DNA of 64,000 bases, from assembly GCA_022496805.1 (NCBI GenBank), contig CM040091.1, positions 18,404,336-18,468,335 of the forward strand. Direction: 5' to 3'. Both the position numbers and the translations under genes were made by a program. The notes under the pieces are model-generated. The model was given only the letters and a program-made list of their open reading frames with translations, was not told the origin of the DNA and did not search any database. This document shows, piece after piece, positions 13,501 to 26,639 of the stretch. How positions within the stretch are numbered: position 1 is the stretch's first letter; the number at the start of each line of letters is the position of its first letter. Source of the DNA: Pohlia nutans (lineage: Eukaryota > Streptophyta > Bryopsida > Bryales > Mniaceae).

Positions 13501-13689
13501 GCTACGACTTCCCCTCCTTCATTATGGAGAGACACTTCTTTTTTGCACCACTCCTCTCGGCTCAAACCCAAGCAATGCGGAATGGGCATCTCATCATCCG
13601 GGATGACCTGCACAGTTTCAGGGTCCTCTACGGGAACATCCCTCCCCTGCAATTGAATATCGTCATTTGCGATGAAAATGGAGCACGCA
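10600..13689 (-). CDS. DDE-type transposase, DUF7869-like (two exons seen)
   Basis: Exon A is about 13689-12678 and exon B 12498-10600, joined across a 179-nt phase-0 intron (AAG|GTACAT to GCGTAG|GTTCAA). Together they give roughly 970 residues without a stop. Exon A has paired cysteines (CCKRRC, then CVVEGKIVCCSAW before YGVS), a probable zinc-binding N-terminal domain. Exon B opens with a CARCGRC cluster. Three motifs follow in order and look like an RNase H-fold DDE core: HDKVDHSKT, LHVQLDNCWKDNK and VGHTHDDVDASFGRW. The middle and last motifs match what I remember of the DUF7869 family of transposon-derived proteins. Exon A probably starts at the acceptor TGTAG|TGCG, with the start codon in an upstream exon I could not find; the first ATG in exon A is at 13589. 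It is the likely mover of the 30.5-kb element. Confidence 0.78.
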
Positions 13690-14306
13690 CTACAGTGACA
13701 TTGTAGTTATTATTTCCGGTCGGGTGACGACCACAACTTTTAAAAATTAGTACACAACCTGTCCATATAGTTTTTTATACTTATACGCAACACAGATACA
13801 TGCGGCAATAGTGATGGTTTGCACCATCGTGACAAAAGAAACATAATTTTGTTTTCGACATTCTTACCATATCGCTGAAGTCCATGTACCTAACCACTGA
13901 CACAGCGGTTGATCAACCAAGGCGACCACTGCGCAACCTATCCACAGTTCACATGTATCATCCAGTTTAGTGTTTGCGCTACCCAATTACTCTCTTCTAA
14001 ACATGTATCATCTTGGTATCACTGGTCGGACCCTTCCTGGTTTTTGGTCTCCTTTCCATGTGGAAGTCCTGAAGGTCTGCGAATACAACAGTTGTACAGG
14101 TCTTCTACAGGAGACATTCTTCAAATTAATAAGATACTAATACCAGCAACACAGTACCCGAAACAGTTGCCAGTTCGGACAACTGCACGTACAACTCAGG
14201 CAACTACAAGAACAACATATCGTACTACTCTGAGAACCCTATTTGTCAGCTTCGTCAATGGTCGACCTTACAAACCTTCATGTCCCAGATTTTCTTGATC
14301 CTTGCT

Positions 14307-14338
14307 CCTGGCCACTATGCAATTGCACAGTGGCCACA
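14307..14338. repeat. Palindrome copy with extended stem
   Basis: The core at 14312-14333 carries ATGCAATTGCACAGTGG. The stem extends outward as TGGCCACT paired with AGTGGCCA, making about 28 bp with one mismatch. It is one of the best-preserved members of the family in the left arm. Confidence 0.8.
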
Positions 14339-15076
14339 TCAGTAAAGGGTCTAAGACAACATAACCGTCTGCATTAAAAGATTGTAGTGTATATGGCCAT
14401 AATGGAGTGGGTATCAATGAATGTACACGGCACATCCAACCGTGCTGAACTGTACGTTCTGTGCGTTACCACTGTTACTTCGAGTACTATGCACAGTGTG
14501 TACTTCTCCTCTGCTTGATGCAGCTGCTCCCATTGCTATCCTCGTGTGCTCGTACTAATCCTAACAATCTAGGTTCCTAGGACTTCTATTATTTTTCCCT
14601 GCGGTGCAAAATATTATTGCCCCCTCTTCGTGCCGTTAACATATCCTCGTTTGCAAGTGTCAACCACAATGACCATGACATTCAGCTCTACTATTGCTAT
14701 GACATTGTTCAGTGTACGGCATGAAGGAACGGAATTGAAGCCTCCGGAATATCACATGTTCCGGACAGTGTTGCAGCTCTCTCGTGCCGTGACCGATCAC
14801 TCTTTCTAAGTCCATTGCGTTTCACCTCCTACAGGTGAGGTCAATCCTATTGCGGACCATTACTTGCGCTATTTCTGAGAAGCTCCGCCCTCCCACTACT
14901 CATGGCAATTGCATGAGCTGAGCGATAGGTTTTGGATAAACTCTCTCCATCGTAATTCTCCCCTGCCTTCATGTTCTAGGATCATTACTTACTTTTCCTA
15001 ATCATAATTCTCATCTAATACGAATTCGTACTGCGCAGTCAGCTATGGATAGGAATTCCATGATAGATGGCCACTC

Positions 15077-15098
15077 CCACTGAGCAATTGCACAGTGG
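15077..15098. repeat. Palindrome copy, left arm
   Basis: The copy reads CCACTGAGC then AATTGCACAGTGG, with one mismatch in the stem. Outer flanks do not extend the pairing. A weaker copy with a damaged right arm lies at about 15932-15953. Confidence 0.7.
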
Positions 15099-16398
15099 AC
15101 AGACCAGTGGGACCTTCTCTTCAACTCTGGGATTCTGTCTGTTCACCCTCACTGCAGTCTGTGGCAACTCCCACACTGTAAACGCTACTCTCCTATAGTC
15201 ACAGAGTCGACTGCGTGTCTATGTACATCAACAAGTAATAACGTTGATGTTCTACATCTTCATAGTGCAACCACGTCCCACCTTGTATGTGCACTTCCCT
15301 CCATGTGCAATTCCAGTATGCCAAACAGATATGAAACCGGAGTATAAGTATGCATTCCTAGTTCACTTAGCGCTTGAGACATTGCAGCCTGCAGTACCGG
15401 GTTCTATACACGAGTTATTCTCGCCTTCTGTCATGTTCACGTTTACTGCTGGGGAAAAAAAATAGCACCGTCTCTACTGATGTTACAAGGTCCGGATGGG
15501 CGGCTGTTTGCACATGCAGCAGCTCATCCGCATCACTATTATCACGCAATCTAGGACTGACGAAACCCCTCGTCTGCCTGCTACCATCGCTTGCACCGAC
15601 CGCACTTGGCAACTCCACTATCTGTACAAATTTCCTTACTGAGTTCGAACTCTTTCAAGTCCTGCCAAGTTGCCTCTGGACCAAAGTGCTCACTACTACC
15701 CCATGTACGCATCCCAGTATGCTGCAGCCGTTCTCAGGAACTAACCGTCTGCAGTAGTCCACTCAGGTTGTCCTGCCCAATTCTGTGCTGCAGCTGACCC
15801 CTTTGATATCTGCCTGCCCAAACTTAAAGCTTTTTTTGGTTTCGCGCGGGCTGCTGCAAACACAATTTGTTTTCAACAGCGAATGCCCACTACCCGCCAC
15901 AAACAATTTCTACTCTGCAAGTGTCCCCCTCCCACTGTGCAATTGCACACTCGGATGGTGTGCCACCTGCTCTCTTCTATACTCCGTATGTCTACAAGTA
16001 GACGCCTTGTATACACTCTGTCATGTGATTTGTATAATAAATATCGAAATACCGACTACTGGAAAATAGAAAAAACTACATGGTATTTCTAACGTGGAAA
16101 GAAACGTCGCCTTGGAAAGAAATACTGGGTGCTGCGTACAACTATCAGGATATCTGTTCACTATAGAATTCATTTGCTGTTCATCGTCTCTAATATCTAC
16201 AACTGCCATACATTCACGGGGCAGATGTACAAGTCTTCTAGATACTATAGACGTGCACTATCATGGCAATATGTGTTCGGTTGTGGCTTTTCCACGATGT
16301 TGGGGTTTCTTGAAATCTACAAGTGGCAGTGATGCAGTTCCCAGTTTAGGACTCCATCTCTGGCAGTTTGAGATTTCATCTACTCCCGATATATTGTT

Positions 16399-16414
16399 CC
16401 AACTAAACGAATAT
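16399..16414 (+). repeat. Internal copy of the TIR core word
   Basis: CCAACTAAACGAATAT is identical to the outer part of the right TIR (39274-39289) and in the same orientation. A second, shorter copy (GAACTAAACGAATAT) lies at 17200-17214, and one in the left-end orientation (CATATTCGTTTA) at 37126-37137. These may be extra transposase-binding sites or remnants of internal ends. Confidence 0.6.
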
Positions 16415-16680
16415 CGCTCTTTAGAACGCACTACCAATTCTGTACAAGCGAATACACCCATTGCAATGAGAGGACGAGAAGACATACCTGGATGCAAGAA
16501 GGGTTCTCGACAACAGGAGGCAGCAAATCCGACAGTTTCCGGCGCAGGGCCGAACGTACACTTCATAGGGTTTACAAAGCCCCGATGACTGCTCCAGCGA
16601 TTCTGGCCGCCTTCTTCAAAAAATCCACGTACCAATTCACCTGAACGTACAAGAACTACATGACTCAGTATCAATCATAC

Positions 16681-17244
16681 GAAGAGCGGAAAAACGAATA
16701 ATCATGTAGAGGAATACGAAGAAATGAACGCCGACATTTTCCGGAAAAGAAGCCAACACTGTCGTTTACAACAGCAGAGGTTTGAGGACCGATCAAAAGT
16801 TCAACGACAAGGAGTTGCGCACACTTATCGACCGAAAGCACATGATGAGGAGTACGGCGACAACAATTTTCGCCGTCGGCAAAACAAGGTTCAGGAGCGG
16901 CGGCGACGTCGACCTGCAAGGAATGTGATGAACTTGTGAAAACCCTTCCCCACACTACATGCACACAAACTGACAAGGAATGCCACGTGGCGATTGGGAA
17001 AACTGGTACAGCCGCCAGAGCGCCCAGTGCCATCATTCCGGCCGCCCGTATTGACAGTGTAGAATTCAAAAATCGCCTCGTGCAAGGAGGGCAGTCCATC
17101 TTCAAGTACCACTCGTCCACAAGATCTACAACTAGCAATCGCCCACTGCATCAATGCGAGTGGTACATTTACAAACGTCCCAATAGGGTTCAAAAATCTG
17201 AACTAAACGAATATTACCATGTCTGCTTTGTACGAATTTGAATT
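16681..17244. promoter_or_regulatory. GC-rich island at the inner end of the left arm
   Basis: This stretch is visibly richer in G and C than the AT-rich core after it, and both strands have open frames of 70-155 codons with no recognisable domain. Its position upstream of the leftward transposase gene and mirror placement to the island at 26640-27110 suggest promoter and leader sequence. The functional reading is inference. The open frames (for example 16671-17138 minus) are not called as genes. Confidence 0.35.
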
Positions 17245-17249
17245 ACAAA

Positions 17250-20200
17250 ACACGTTAATTTTCATGATTTTTGAAAAACAATTTGAAGTGGTTTATGTCA
17301 ATTTTCATGCTGAGATCGAATATTGAAACCTTCACCGTTTCACGCGCTAGCGTCGATATTCATGATGATGGATGATTTTTGATCCGTCCCATCATCACAT
17401 GTGGTGATGTTTTTCATCCATTCAATTGTCTTTTTCATCCATCAAGAATTATTTTTCATCCATCCAAAATTGTGAATAAATTTATTATACATCCGGTTGT
17501 ACACATCTGATCTTCACATTTACATTTAGAACTTCTTTTTGTACATCACCCCCATTTTCGTTCTTCATCAACCATTTTATACTGAATTTTTTACTACAGT
17601 GTTCAACTACGACGGTAACCCCTAAGCGCCCAAACGTGCACAGCTGGCATGATGTACGGATTTGAATTCCAATTTGTCGTCCATCTTGCACTTATCGCAG
17701 TGTGGATGTTGTACTTGAAGTTTTCTGAATATTTCGCTTTCTGCACGTCTGCTCTGATTAGAAAAGTAATGGTTTGTGAACTTGTTCTGCCGCAGTTAAT
17801 GTTGTACTGTTCCTCCCAAAATTCCAAAGAAGTTGTTGTCCACGTGCTGTTGAAAAAGTGTACTACTAGAATTCAGCAACCAGAAAAGGCTCCAAATATC
17901 ACTACACTTACAAATTTACATTTAGACACTTTCAATAAAATTGCATTATGAGCTTCTCAATACCTTTTTTCTAATCATGTTACAACAGAGCTCTATATTT
18001 TATGTTCCACAAGTTATGCACAAATACTGGTGATAGCAATCGCAAATGTAACCGTATATTTAGAATCTAAAATGCATTGGAATACAACTTTTATTCATTC
18101 ATCGAGTTCCAAAAATTTCGACGATGCCACTAAAGTCTAAGTAAATATATAAAAACCACTATGACCTACGGCTCTAATTAATGAGTTGATTATGGAAAAT
18201 TCCAAGGTTGAATTCAGGTGTTTGGTAACTCATGTACTTCAGAGTTATGTGTATCATTGTAGGATAAATTTCATTTCAATATTTTATAGAACTCGTGCTT
18301 ATGAAATCATGTTCAGTAAATTGAATTTTATTTCTCTGTATTCTTCATTGTGAGAACATTGAACTTGATAAATTGCAATTCCCAAAATAACAAAAGTACA
18401 AGACATACGCTGTGTAATAAGAGACAATAACATAATAAAGACATGTACAAATAATAGAACAAGTCCAACTTATGTCAGTGATTGCAGGTTTGTATACAGA
18501 CCTTCCAATTTCATATTTATAAATGTGAAATTGGTGATAATTTATAATAAAGTAAAAGTACCAATTTACGGCAAAATAAATGATATGAAAGTAAAATCAA
18601 ACTGTACTGAAATAAATGTTATGAAAGTAAAATACAATTGATGTTTAACAAAACAGAGGTCAAAAACACTTGTAAGTAAAATAAAACTGCGGTATTTTCA
18701 TATATATAGAGAATGTACTTCAATTCTATTCAATAACTATCATATATTCATGACATGTTCATTTAAGGGCACACAACATTGTTCGCATGACAATGACACT
18801 AACTCAAAATCAACATATTGGCTTCTTGAAGATACATTCTATACTACGTAACATTTAAGCACTCTCTATAATTATATGTCCTAATTACTTTGGCTAGTAG
18901 TAGACATTACATTAAAAATTCGAATGTTGTAAATAAGATTTTAGTTTTTTTATGTACACACCGATATTGGATTTAGGAATTCATTTTCAAACACTACTTT
19001 TTGTTAACTTTGCTGCAGAATTTGGTTTGAAAACTTGGGTTGACCCCCTAAACGACCGGTGGGGGGGGGAGGTGTTGACCTTAGCTCTTTATTTCTTGAC
19101 TAACTCTTGTAGCAAGCTCAATTCCTCTTTGGTCTGTGATGAATTTCATGATCGGCACTGTTAAAACTGAAGAAGACTTGCGTACCTATGCAGTGACAAA
19201 ATGTTGAACAGCATTGCATGATTTTTGAGAAAATGCCACCGCTGAAAAGATTGATGGAACCGGTTTGCGCTATTTTGTACACATGTTGAAATCGGATTGT
19301 TCATAACTGCGATGAAAATTCTGAAATATTTACTATGAGTAGAAATCATCATATTAAACATGTGCAAAACATTTTAAGTAATATGAGGCGTGAGGAGGAT
19401 GACATGAGGGTCTGAAGTAACGCCAAAATACTCACTGTGCCATATGTTCTTTACTGCTACACACATTTAGTAACTGCAGATTTTCAGTACTTCAAATGCA
19501 GTTTGCATTGTACGACACCTGATCCAAAAAAACCCAGTTCCTATGCAGTGGTCTTGTGTTTTTTCTCTGTTTGAAATTTGTAATCTTTATAACAACTTCA
19601 AATTGAATACATAATTTGCATTACGCAATGTGGGATAATATTTTCTGTTCAACTGCATCAACTATTATAGGATAGCTCTAGAGAGTACTTCTGCAAAGAA
19701 GCTGACGAACATGCACTTTAAAATACTACCTCACAGACGTATTATTATCAATGCATACACTAGTTGTAGACCTATCGTTTCTCATTCCCCACATTGTTTA
19801 TCAGTGCTGGAATATTATGTGTATGTTTTTGTCTTCTTATGACCAAAACCATTATGTCATCGTGCCATGCGGGGTTTCATTTTTTTGAATTACATAAGAA
19901 GTGGAACGACACATTCCGTACTACTGATAATTCATCATAATCACGTCACATGACCTCGCCCATTTCAATTGATCACTTGGTGTAACATGTCACGTCGATC
20001 GACCTTGCTACTCCAATTCAGTGACAATGGGTCAACATGCCCGGAGACATCATCAGGAATTTCGGACCCCACTGATTCCGCACGATTTCAGTGCGATTTT
20101 CGATATTTCATGGGTTCGTACATTTTTCGCACTGATTCCGCATCTTTGCGTCATTCATCGCAACTACAGTGATATTTCATGGGTTCGTACAAGCGGATAT

Positions 20201-23200
20201 AGTACTGATTCGACACGATTGATACATCTATGGAAAACGTATGAATTCAGCAGTCTTTATAGTCGTCAAATGTCGTGTTTTAATCGTCTTTAAAACTACT
20301 TTGATTCAGTGCGTTGTTCGTGCGACATCATCTTTTCCATATGTAGATTTTATTTTCATTCTATATCTAAATTTGATCAAATTAATATTATTAAAAATTA
20401 AAAATTAAAAAAAAAATTAAAAAAAATTAAAAATTAAATTTTCCTCGCTACCCATTTTAACTACACGGAAATTGCTCGAACCCACGGTGGGGCCCACCAT
20501 GGCTTCCCAAGGTGTATCGCCGACGGCGGGATTTGAACTCACGACCTCAAGATTGTCAACCAAGCTCGAAACCACCAAGTCACCTCAAACGCTCGATGCT
20601 TAGAGCGGATTTTTTTTTTTTAATTATACAAGATTAAAACCATTGGCAATTTTTTTCCATGGGTATATAATTCTTTTTTCAAATTTGCTTTTTTCACTAC
20701 ATTATGCAGGACTTTTTCTATATCTAGGATTTCTTTCATAATATTTTTACTTTTTTAATTTATTGCCAATATCGTGCTCGCAGATCATGGTTGTCAGCTG
20801 TTTATTTTTTTCAGCGGACTTTGAATGCTTTTAACTATGTGAACAAAACTTTTGTTCCAAATTTTTTTTGCACTACATTATACAGGACTTTTTCTATATC
20901 TAGGATTTTTTTTCATAATCTTTTGAATTTTTTTACTTTTTCCCAAAATCGTGGTGGTTGTGCGCTACTTTTTTTTGCTCCTAAGATGAAAAGTACAATG
21001 ATAACCAATAATACCAAATTTGAATTCTAAAACTATAAAATATTATTTCGTTGACATTTTAATGTGCAGTGCTTCTAAACTCTATAAATGTAGATCTAAA
21101 AATGTTTTGGTATTTCAAACCGTAAGTACAATTTAAAGAAAATTCTTGGAATATTCCAACATATTCCAAAATAATATAAAATATGCCCAGATACTTCCAA
21201 ATATTCCAAAATATTCCAAAAATATTTTTAAAAAAATATTAAAATATTGTACACGGATGTCGTACGAAAATAAGTTGCATTATAATAGATACTGAAATCG
21301 CACGAACGTAGTACATGGCATTAATATTAAAACACATTTACATTTTTTGAGGTTTATAAACATTGTTACGTGTAACCTGTAATGTTGTAATTATCTAAAA
21401 AGAATAATTACACATAGTATTGCATATTTTCCCATGTAGTAGTCCATCAATGCCAACTTCTCTTTATCAAAGTGTTTGGAACGACAAGACACTTTATACC
21501 ATTGTAAGAAACTTACAACAACTTTGGTAAAAGAACTTTGCAGAAATTTCAAGAAACATAATACAAATCATACAAGGACATGTACAACATATTTCTGTTT
21601 TTAGTTACTTCATCGAATTAGACTTATTCACTGTGAAAGCACATTAAAGATTTGCAAGTACCTCAAAAATAATCAAAAATAATGTAATATAAGCAATGTG
21701 ATAGATATTCATTTAAGTTGAAGCAAATCAAACTCACTAAAAAAGAAATTGCAGTAAAATTAGACCTTTTGTGAAATTTCAAGAAAAAAAAATCCTCGAA
21801 AGAGTAACTACATTAAAATATCAAGTGACGTTACCTTGCAATCACCCTAAATCACGCTCAAAATTTAAAATGACAAGGTTTTGTAACTTTGGCATTTAGT
21901 ATAATTTGGGTTTACCTTCATACAGGGACTGTGTCGAGGTTTAAAAATGACCTATGTGAACACCTCTCTGTCGTACACTTTCCTGTACAGAACAGGCTCA
22001 CACATAATTATTGTAAATTTCCTATATGAGTGTGACGGCTCCACTTACAATTTACAACATGTATATGTTACAATATGAAATGAGTTGGTTCGTTCATCAA
22101 GATTGAAATACATACAATAATAAAACATAAAGAAGAGAGTTCAATCTTAACAATTAAAACAATATAAAGAACTTCCAAATACAAGAAATACGTATTGCAT
22201 GGTACATATATTGTATTTGTAAGTATTTACTATATTTTGAACTACTTGCGATATTTTACATTTTGTGAATAAGTATTTTCATAGTTGCACAACTCCACAT
22301 TGACATGTTCTGTATCTAGAAAATGTATATTATACATCTCGAACACTGAACTGCATACTCGGGGGGTTCACTGGCGAAAATTTTAGAAACAACGTGCGAT
22401 AAAAAGTAGGGTCCAATATATTCATTGTAGATAAATTTTGTAAAAAACGTACATGTAAATAGGGGATTTTTAGAAAGTGAAACATGTTTACATGTAAAAT
22501 ACCATCACATATAATATTCTCAGGCTTTTTACATGTAAAATACCATCACCTTATAATATGTTTTGCAAGGTAAATAACCCTGTAAATAGGTCATTATCGC
22601 ACGTGTATGCAAAATATACAAGGGAGTGCTCTCCCCGCGACAGCATAATTCAATATCCTATTTTTGAGGGATTTTTTGTTATTCGCATTCTCGACACTAT
22701 AGTGATCCAAATGTGGTATGCGAGCCATGCACTGTAGGGTTAATCCTTTAGTGCCAAGTGGACCGTACCAGGCGAGAAGCACGTTATGGGTTCCAAAAAG
22801 GAATGTCTCCCTAAAACAGTCATTTTGTGACTATTCAACTTGGACTACAAATTACATATTCTTTATTTACATGAATTTTATGACAAATTCATGAGAAAGT
22901 TGTAATGCTCCATCCAAAATACTATTGAGTAGGAAAAATTGAACAATTTTGATATTCCTTTTCATTGTTTTGTTGTCAAATCCAGAACTGTCTCATTTCC
23001 GGATTTGAGGCAAAAGGAACAATCCGGAATACCAACTTATAAAGAAATTGTTTGTAAACATGAAAATTAGTTGAAACAATGTTTGAGTCATATTCGTGCT
23101 TAATTTTATCTCTTAATTTAATGTATTACTATATTTCCTTATTTATGAGAACTTTCAGAAATCACATATTTTTACACAATTTAAAAGGACTGTGATTTCA

Positions 23201-26200
23201 TAACATCTTCCTTCTAAAACCATATGATATACTTAAATACAAACTAAATAAGGTGCATGCCTAATTGTTTTAATAAAGAAAACCTCATATATGTAGTCCT
23301 TTCACTATTATAATGTGGACAGCTGTTGAATATGTTAAATTAAGAAAAAATCAATTTTTGAATTTGACATTCGTAGCACATAATTGTGAGGTACCAACAT
23401 GCCTTCTATAACACCATGTACTTTTTATAATTTTTCAACATTTTTTTCATTTCCGGAAGGACATTTTTCTAAAGTCCGGTGAGTCCGGGAAGTGATACCC
23501 ATATTGTGCCATTGCCCACCAGGGAGCACTGCATTTTACTGGATTTCTCCATTCTGATTGAGATTACCAGAAATAGAATGGATTACATTAGAAAGTAGGC
23601 ATATAATTCTATTTTCAACAGGGGAGTACACATTTTATTAAAATTTGATAATCATCCAATGGTGGGATTGGAAGATTATAGTATGTATTTGAATTGTATA
23701 ATGCACGATCAAAAATGAGATTTTGGGGTTGTGTCACGTCAAAGTTAAATAGAATTTGAGTTAAATTTTAAAAAATTACAGTAAACAAGTTCAGGTATTC
23801 CCTATGTGAACACCTCCCCGTTCCAATATTTCATATGAAGAATAGATGCACATATAATTATTGTGAATTTTACAAGTGAAAGTGACTTATCTATGTAGGG
23901 TTTAGGATAAAATTTTATACGTTCAAAATTGACAAGAGTGGGTACATTAGTCGAGATCGGATTACACTCCGTAATGGAAGATGATGAAGAGAAAAAAAAC
24001 CCAAAAATATACAACAAGACAACAAACTTCTAAACACAAGACATTTTGCATGATACATATGTTGTATTTGTAAGTATTTGCTGTATTTTGAAGTAGTTCC
24101 AGTATTTTGCATACTAATGATAGGGATTTTGATAGTTGTACAAGTCCAAATTGAAATTTAATTTTTCTGGATGGTGTGTAATGTATATGGCAAAATCTAA
24201 ATGTCAAAACTGTAGTTCCAATTCTTCACGGATTCTCTGCTATTTACATTTTGAACGTTGTAGTGACCATAATGTGCTCACTTGCGCACTGAAGGGTTCA
24301 TAAGAACAAAACACTTGCAACGTGTCCCACTAGAAGTCACTCGTCAGTACCATATTATAGTATCTTTCAATTGTATATTATAAAAAGTGACAAATAGATT
24401 AATATAATTAAAATATTATTCAATATTATTCTCATGTTCTCTAGTTGCTTTTAAATTTTTCCTTTTCAAACTATCAATATTGACTACACCATGTATCCCA
24501 TTTAGTGCGTGTAGTACTAATACTCTAAGTACACAATATTTTGTAAAATCTTAATATTAAAGAGGGTTGAAGTTTGTATGCAGTGGCACAAATCTTTGTA
24601 ACATTCTTTGGCTAGTACTGCAACACAGTCTTTTGCTTGTACAAAGAATCAACATTTGAAGAAGGAAATAACAATATGAAACATGTAGGCACTATTGAAA
24701 AAACAAGAAATTGTTGAAATGTGAGGCCATTTTATCCCTTAAGCGTGCAAGTAGGCCCGTGGGGCCATGTTTGATCGTAGTTTTGATCAAAACCTGATTT
24801 TCACGTAGTTCCTAATTTCAAAGGCAAATAATCCTAACTACGATAATGTAGGAAGCTATCTTGGAATAACGTGCAGTAGGCACTGGTATGGTTTTTATTA
24901 TTTCATTCTACTTATTATAGAAATCATGTGTCCTTTCTTACTTTTTGAACTCAGAATTGAACTACATCGTATTGTGGAAATCTGTTCCATCCAAATGGTA
25001 GTGAACTGGCACATGAATAATGAGAATTTTGGATGCATGAAAATCCTCATTGTATAAAATATACAATTCACCACTTCCCTAGAAATTATACAATAAAAAA
25101 ATAACTCTGTAAAGCGTGCCTGACAGATGAAAAAATATTAATGAACCCTATGAATTATTGAAATAAGGAACTCTAAAGCAATTAAGGGTTACTAGCTTTA
25201 GCACAAGTGAGACATGCCAATCCTTCATGTTCCAACAATCAATGTAATCCTCTCGGTTTTTTTAGTGTCGTTTTAAATTGTGAGAATTGACCTCATAAAC
25301 AAACGAAGTAGGTGCTTGATTTTTTCAAGCATATGCTTTTCTTTTGGACAAAACAATTTCATGAATAACATTTATATCACTAATAATGTATACTATTAAT
25401 AGTATTAGCAGTAGAAAATGGGGTACAACTTCATGAAATAAGTGTCAGTTACACCATGGTACGATGTGACTGTTGGATTGAACGCCTAGAGTATGTCTTT
25501 GCATCGTCTGTGCACATTCAAAGATGAGACGCTGCAAGGTCTATGACTTCAAAGTTTAATAGAATTTCGATTATATTTTCAAAAATGACTTAGAAGGGGT
25601 TCAACAATACATGTGAACACCTCTCATTTGCAATCTTAAATTTACAAACTGAATATGCACAACTATTCACAACTATAAAAAATAATGAGAGTTGATGACA
25701 AATTTACTTAAATATCAGTGTTTGTAGTAATTTGTTCATCAATTTTTAGTTCGAATAGCACATTTATTTATTTGGAATAGCTTATCCACAAATTGTCTAG
25801 AAAGACTTGTAATGCATGAACTCTGCATGCGCCATGATTTCTGACGCTACATTATTTTTGACGCGTCCCTTCACCACATACTAAGTAGGTGTTTTTCATC
25901 CATCCAAAATTATATTGATTGCAAAGCTACTGCACTACACTAAATAGGTAGATTAGTGTTAGATACAGTAATTTATAGAAACATGTTGGAAGTTCTTACA
26001 GTGGACCAATTTTTTTGACCCTCTATATTGGTTAAGATGGGGAGCTTTCACTACTATTGGAATCAATGTCTTTGGTACTTTTGTTTCTCGAGAGTAACAA
26101 TCTATATTATTTTCAAACCTTATAATTTTCTAACACTGATCTACCTATTTAGTGTACCATTTGTACGGTATGGATATTTGAAATAAGACAAAGTGAACTT

Positions 26201-26560
26201 TTCAAACGTGGTTTATGTCAAGTTTCAAGCTTAGTTCAAATATTGAGACTGTAAACATTATTTTACATAATAAATAGTATCAAATAATGAAAATCATACC
26301 ATTTTGTACTCCATGTTTTCCAATATCCGAATACTGTGTTTACAATTGTTAGGGTTCATTTTCGATTTCTAATTGAACTTCAAGAGAATGCCTTGCACAA
26401 TTACTTAAAAACTATTAATAATAAATATGATGAATCGAACCATTCTGATGTTGTCTTCACATTGACATTTACAACATTGCTTTGTACATGAACTCCATTG
26501 TTGTTCTTCGGACACCATTTTATATCGAATCCTTGAAAACATTGAACACTGTGGACCTAC
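17250..26560. repeat. AT-rich core of the giant transposon with internal duplications
   Basis: About 9.3 kb without a credible gene. Related segments occur in direct orientation: about 21900-22330 with 23770-24170 (CCTATGTGAACACCTC, then TTGTATTTGTAAGTATTT), and a third partial copy near 25540-25640. The edges are also related: about 17270-17600 and 26190-26540 share GTGGTTTATGTCAA, TTCACATT and CCATTTTATA words in order. Text at about 17980-18120 resembles host repeat text near 58600-58740. The composition and layered copies look like old, non-coding spacer DNA. Confidence 0.6.
20440..20605 (-). mobile_element. tRNA-derived SINE-like sequence
   Basis: Read on the minus strand, an A-box-like word TGACTTGGTGG lies at 20582-20572. 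A B-box-like GAGTTCAAATCCC lies at 20540-20528, at tRNA-like spacing. The sequence continues past the tRNA head through GGGCCCCACCGTGGGTTCGAGC into an A/T-rich tail at about 20390-20440. It is not a functional tRNA, since the cloverleaf is incomplete. It fits a SINE with an internal RNA polymerase III promoter, inside the AT-rich core. Exact ends are uncertain. Confidence 0.6.
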
Positions 26561-26639
26561 AATGGTTAATATATACTAATATTAATTGAAGTTTTAGTTT
26601 TTAAAATTATTTATTTTCTTCAGTTATGTGCAAAGTTCA

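Larger units (their letters stand above)
13690..16680. other. Left-arm non-coding region with three palindrome copies
   Basis: No credible gene is seen. Short frames occur on both strands, overlap one another and match no domain. The region may hold the leader exon or exons of the leftward transposase gene. It contains the palindrome family at 14312-14333, 15077-15098 and about 15932-15953, and a TIR-core word at 16399-16414. Composition is more balanced than the AT-rich core that follows 17250. Confidence 0.45.

Noticed and set aside
13909..16674. Several open frames of 60-164 codons on both strands
   Set aside because: They overlap one another, contain the palindromes or TIR-core words, and show no domains.
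16671..17193. Minus-strand frames of 100 and 155 codons in the GC-rich island
   Set aside because: Both phases and both strands are open, as expected from composition; no motif. One could be a leader exon, but I cannot support it.
20510..20605. Possible functional tRNA gene
   Set aside because: A and B boxes are present but the acceptor stem and cloverleaf pairing are not; a long non-tRNA body follows, so SINE is the better reading.
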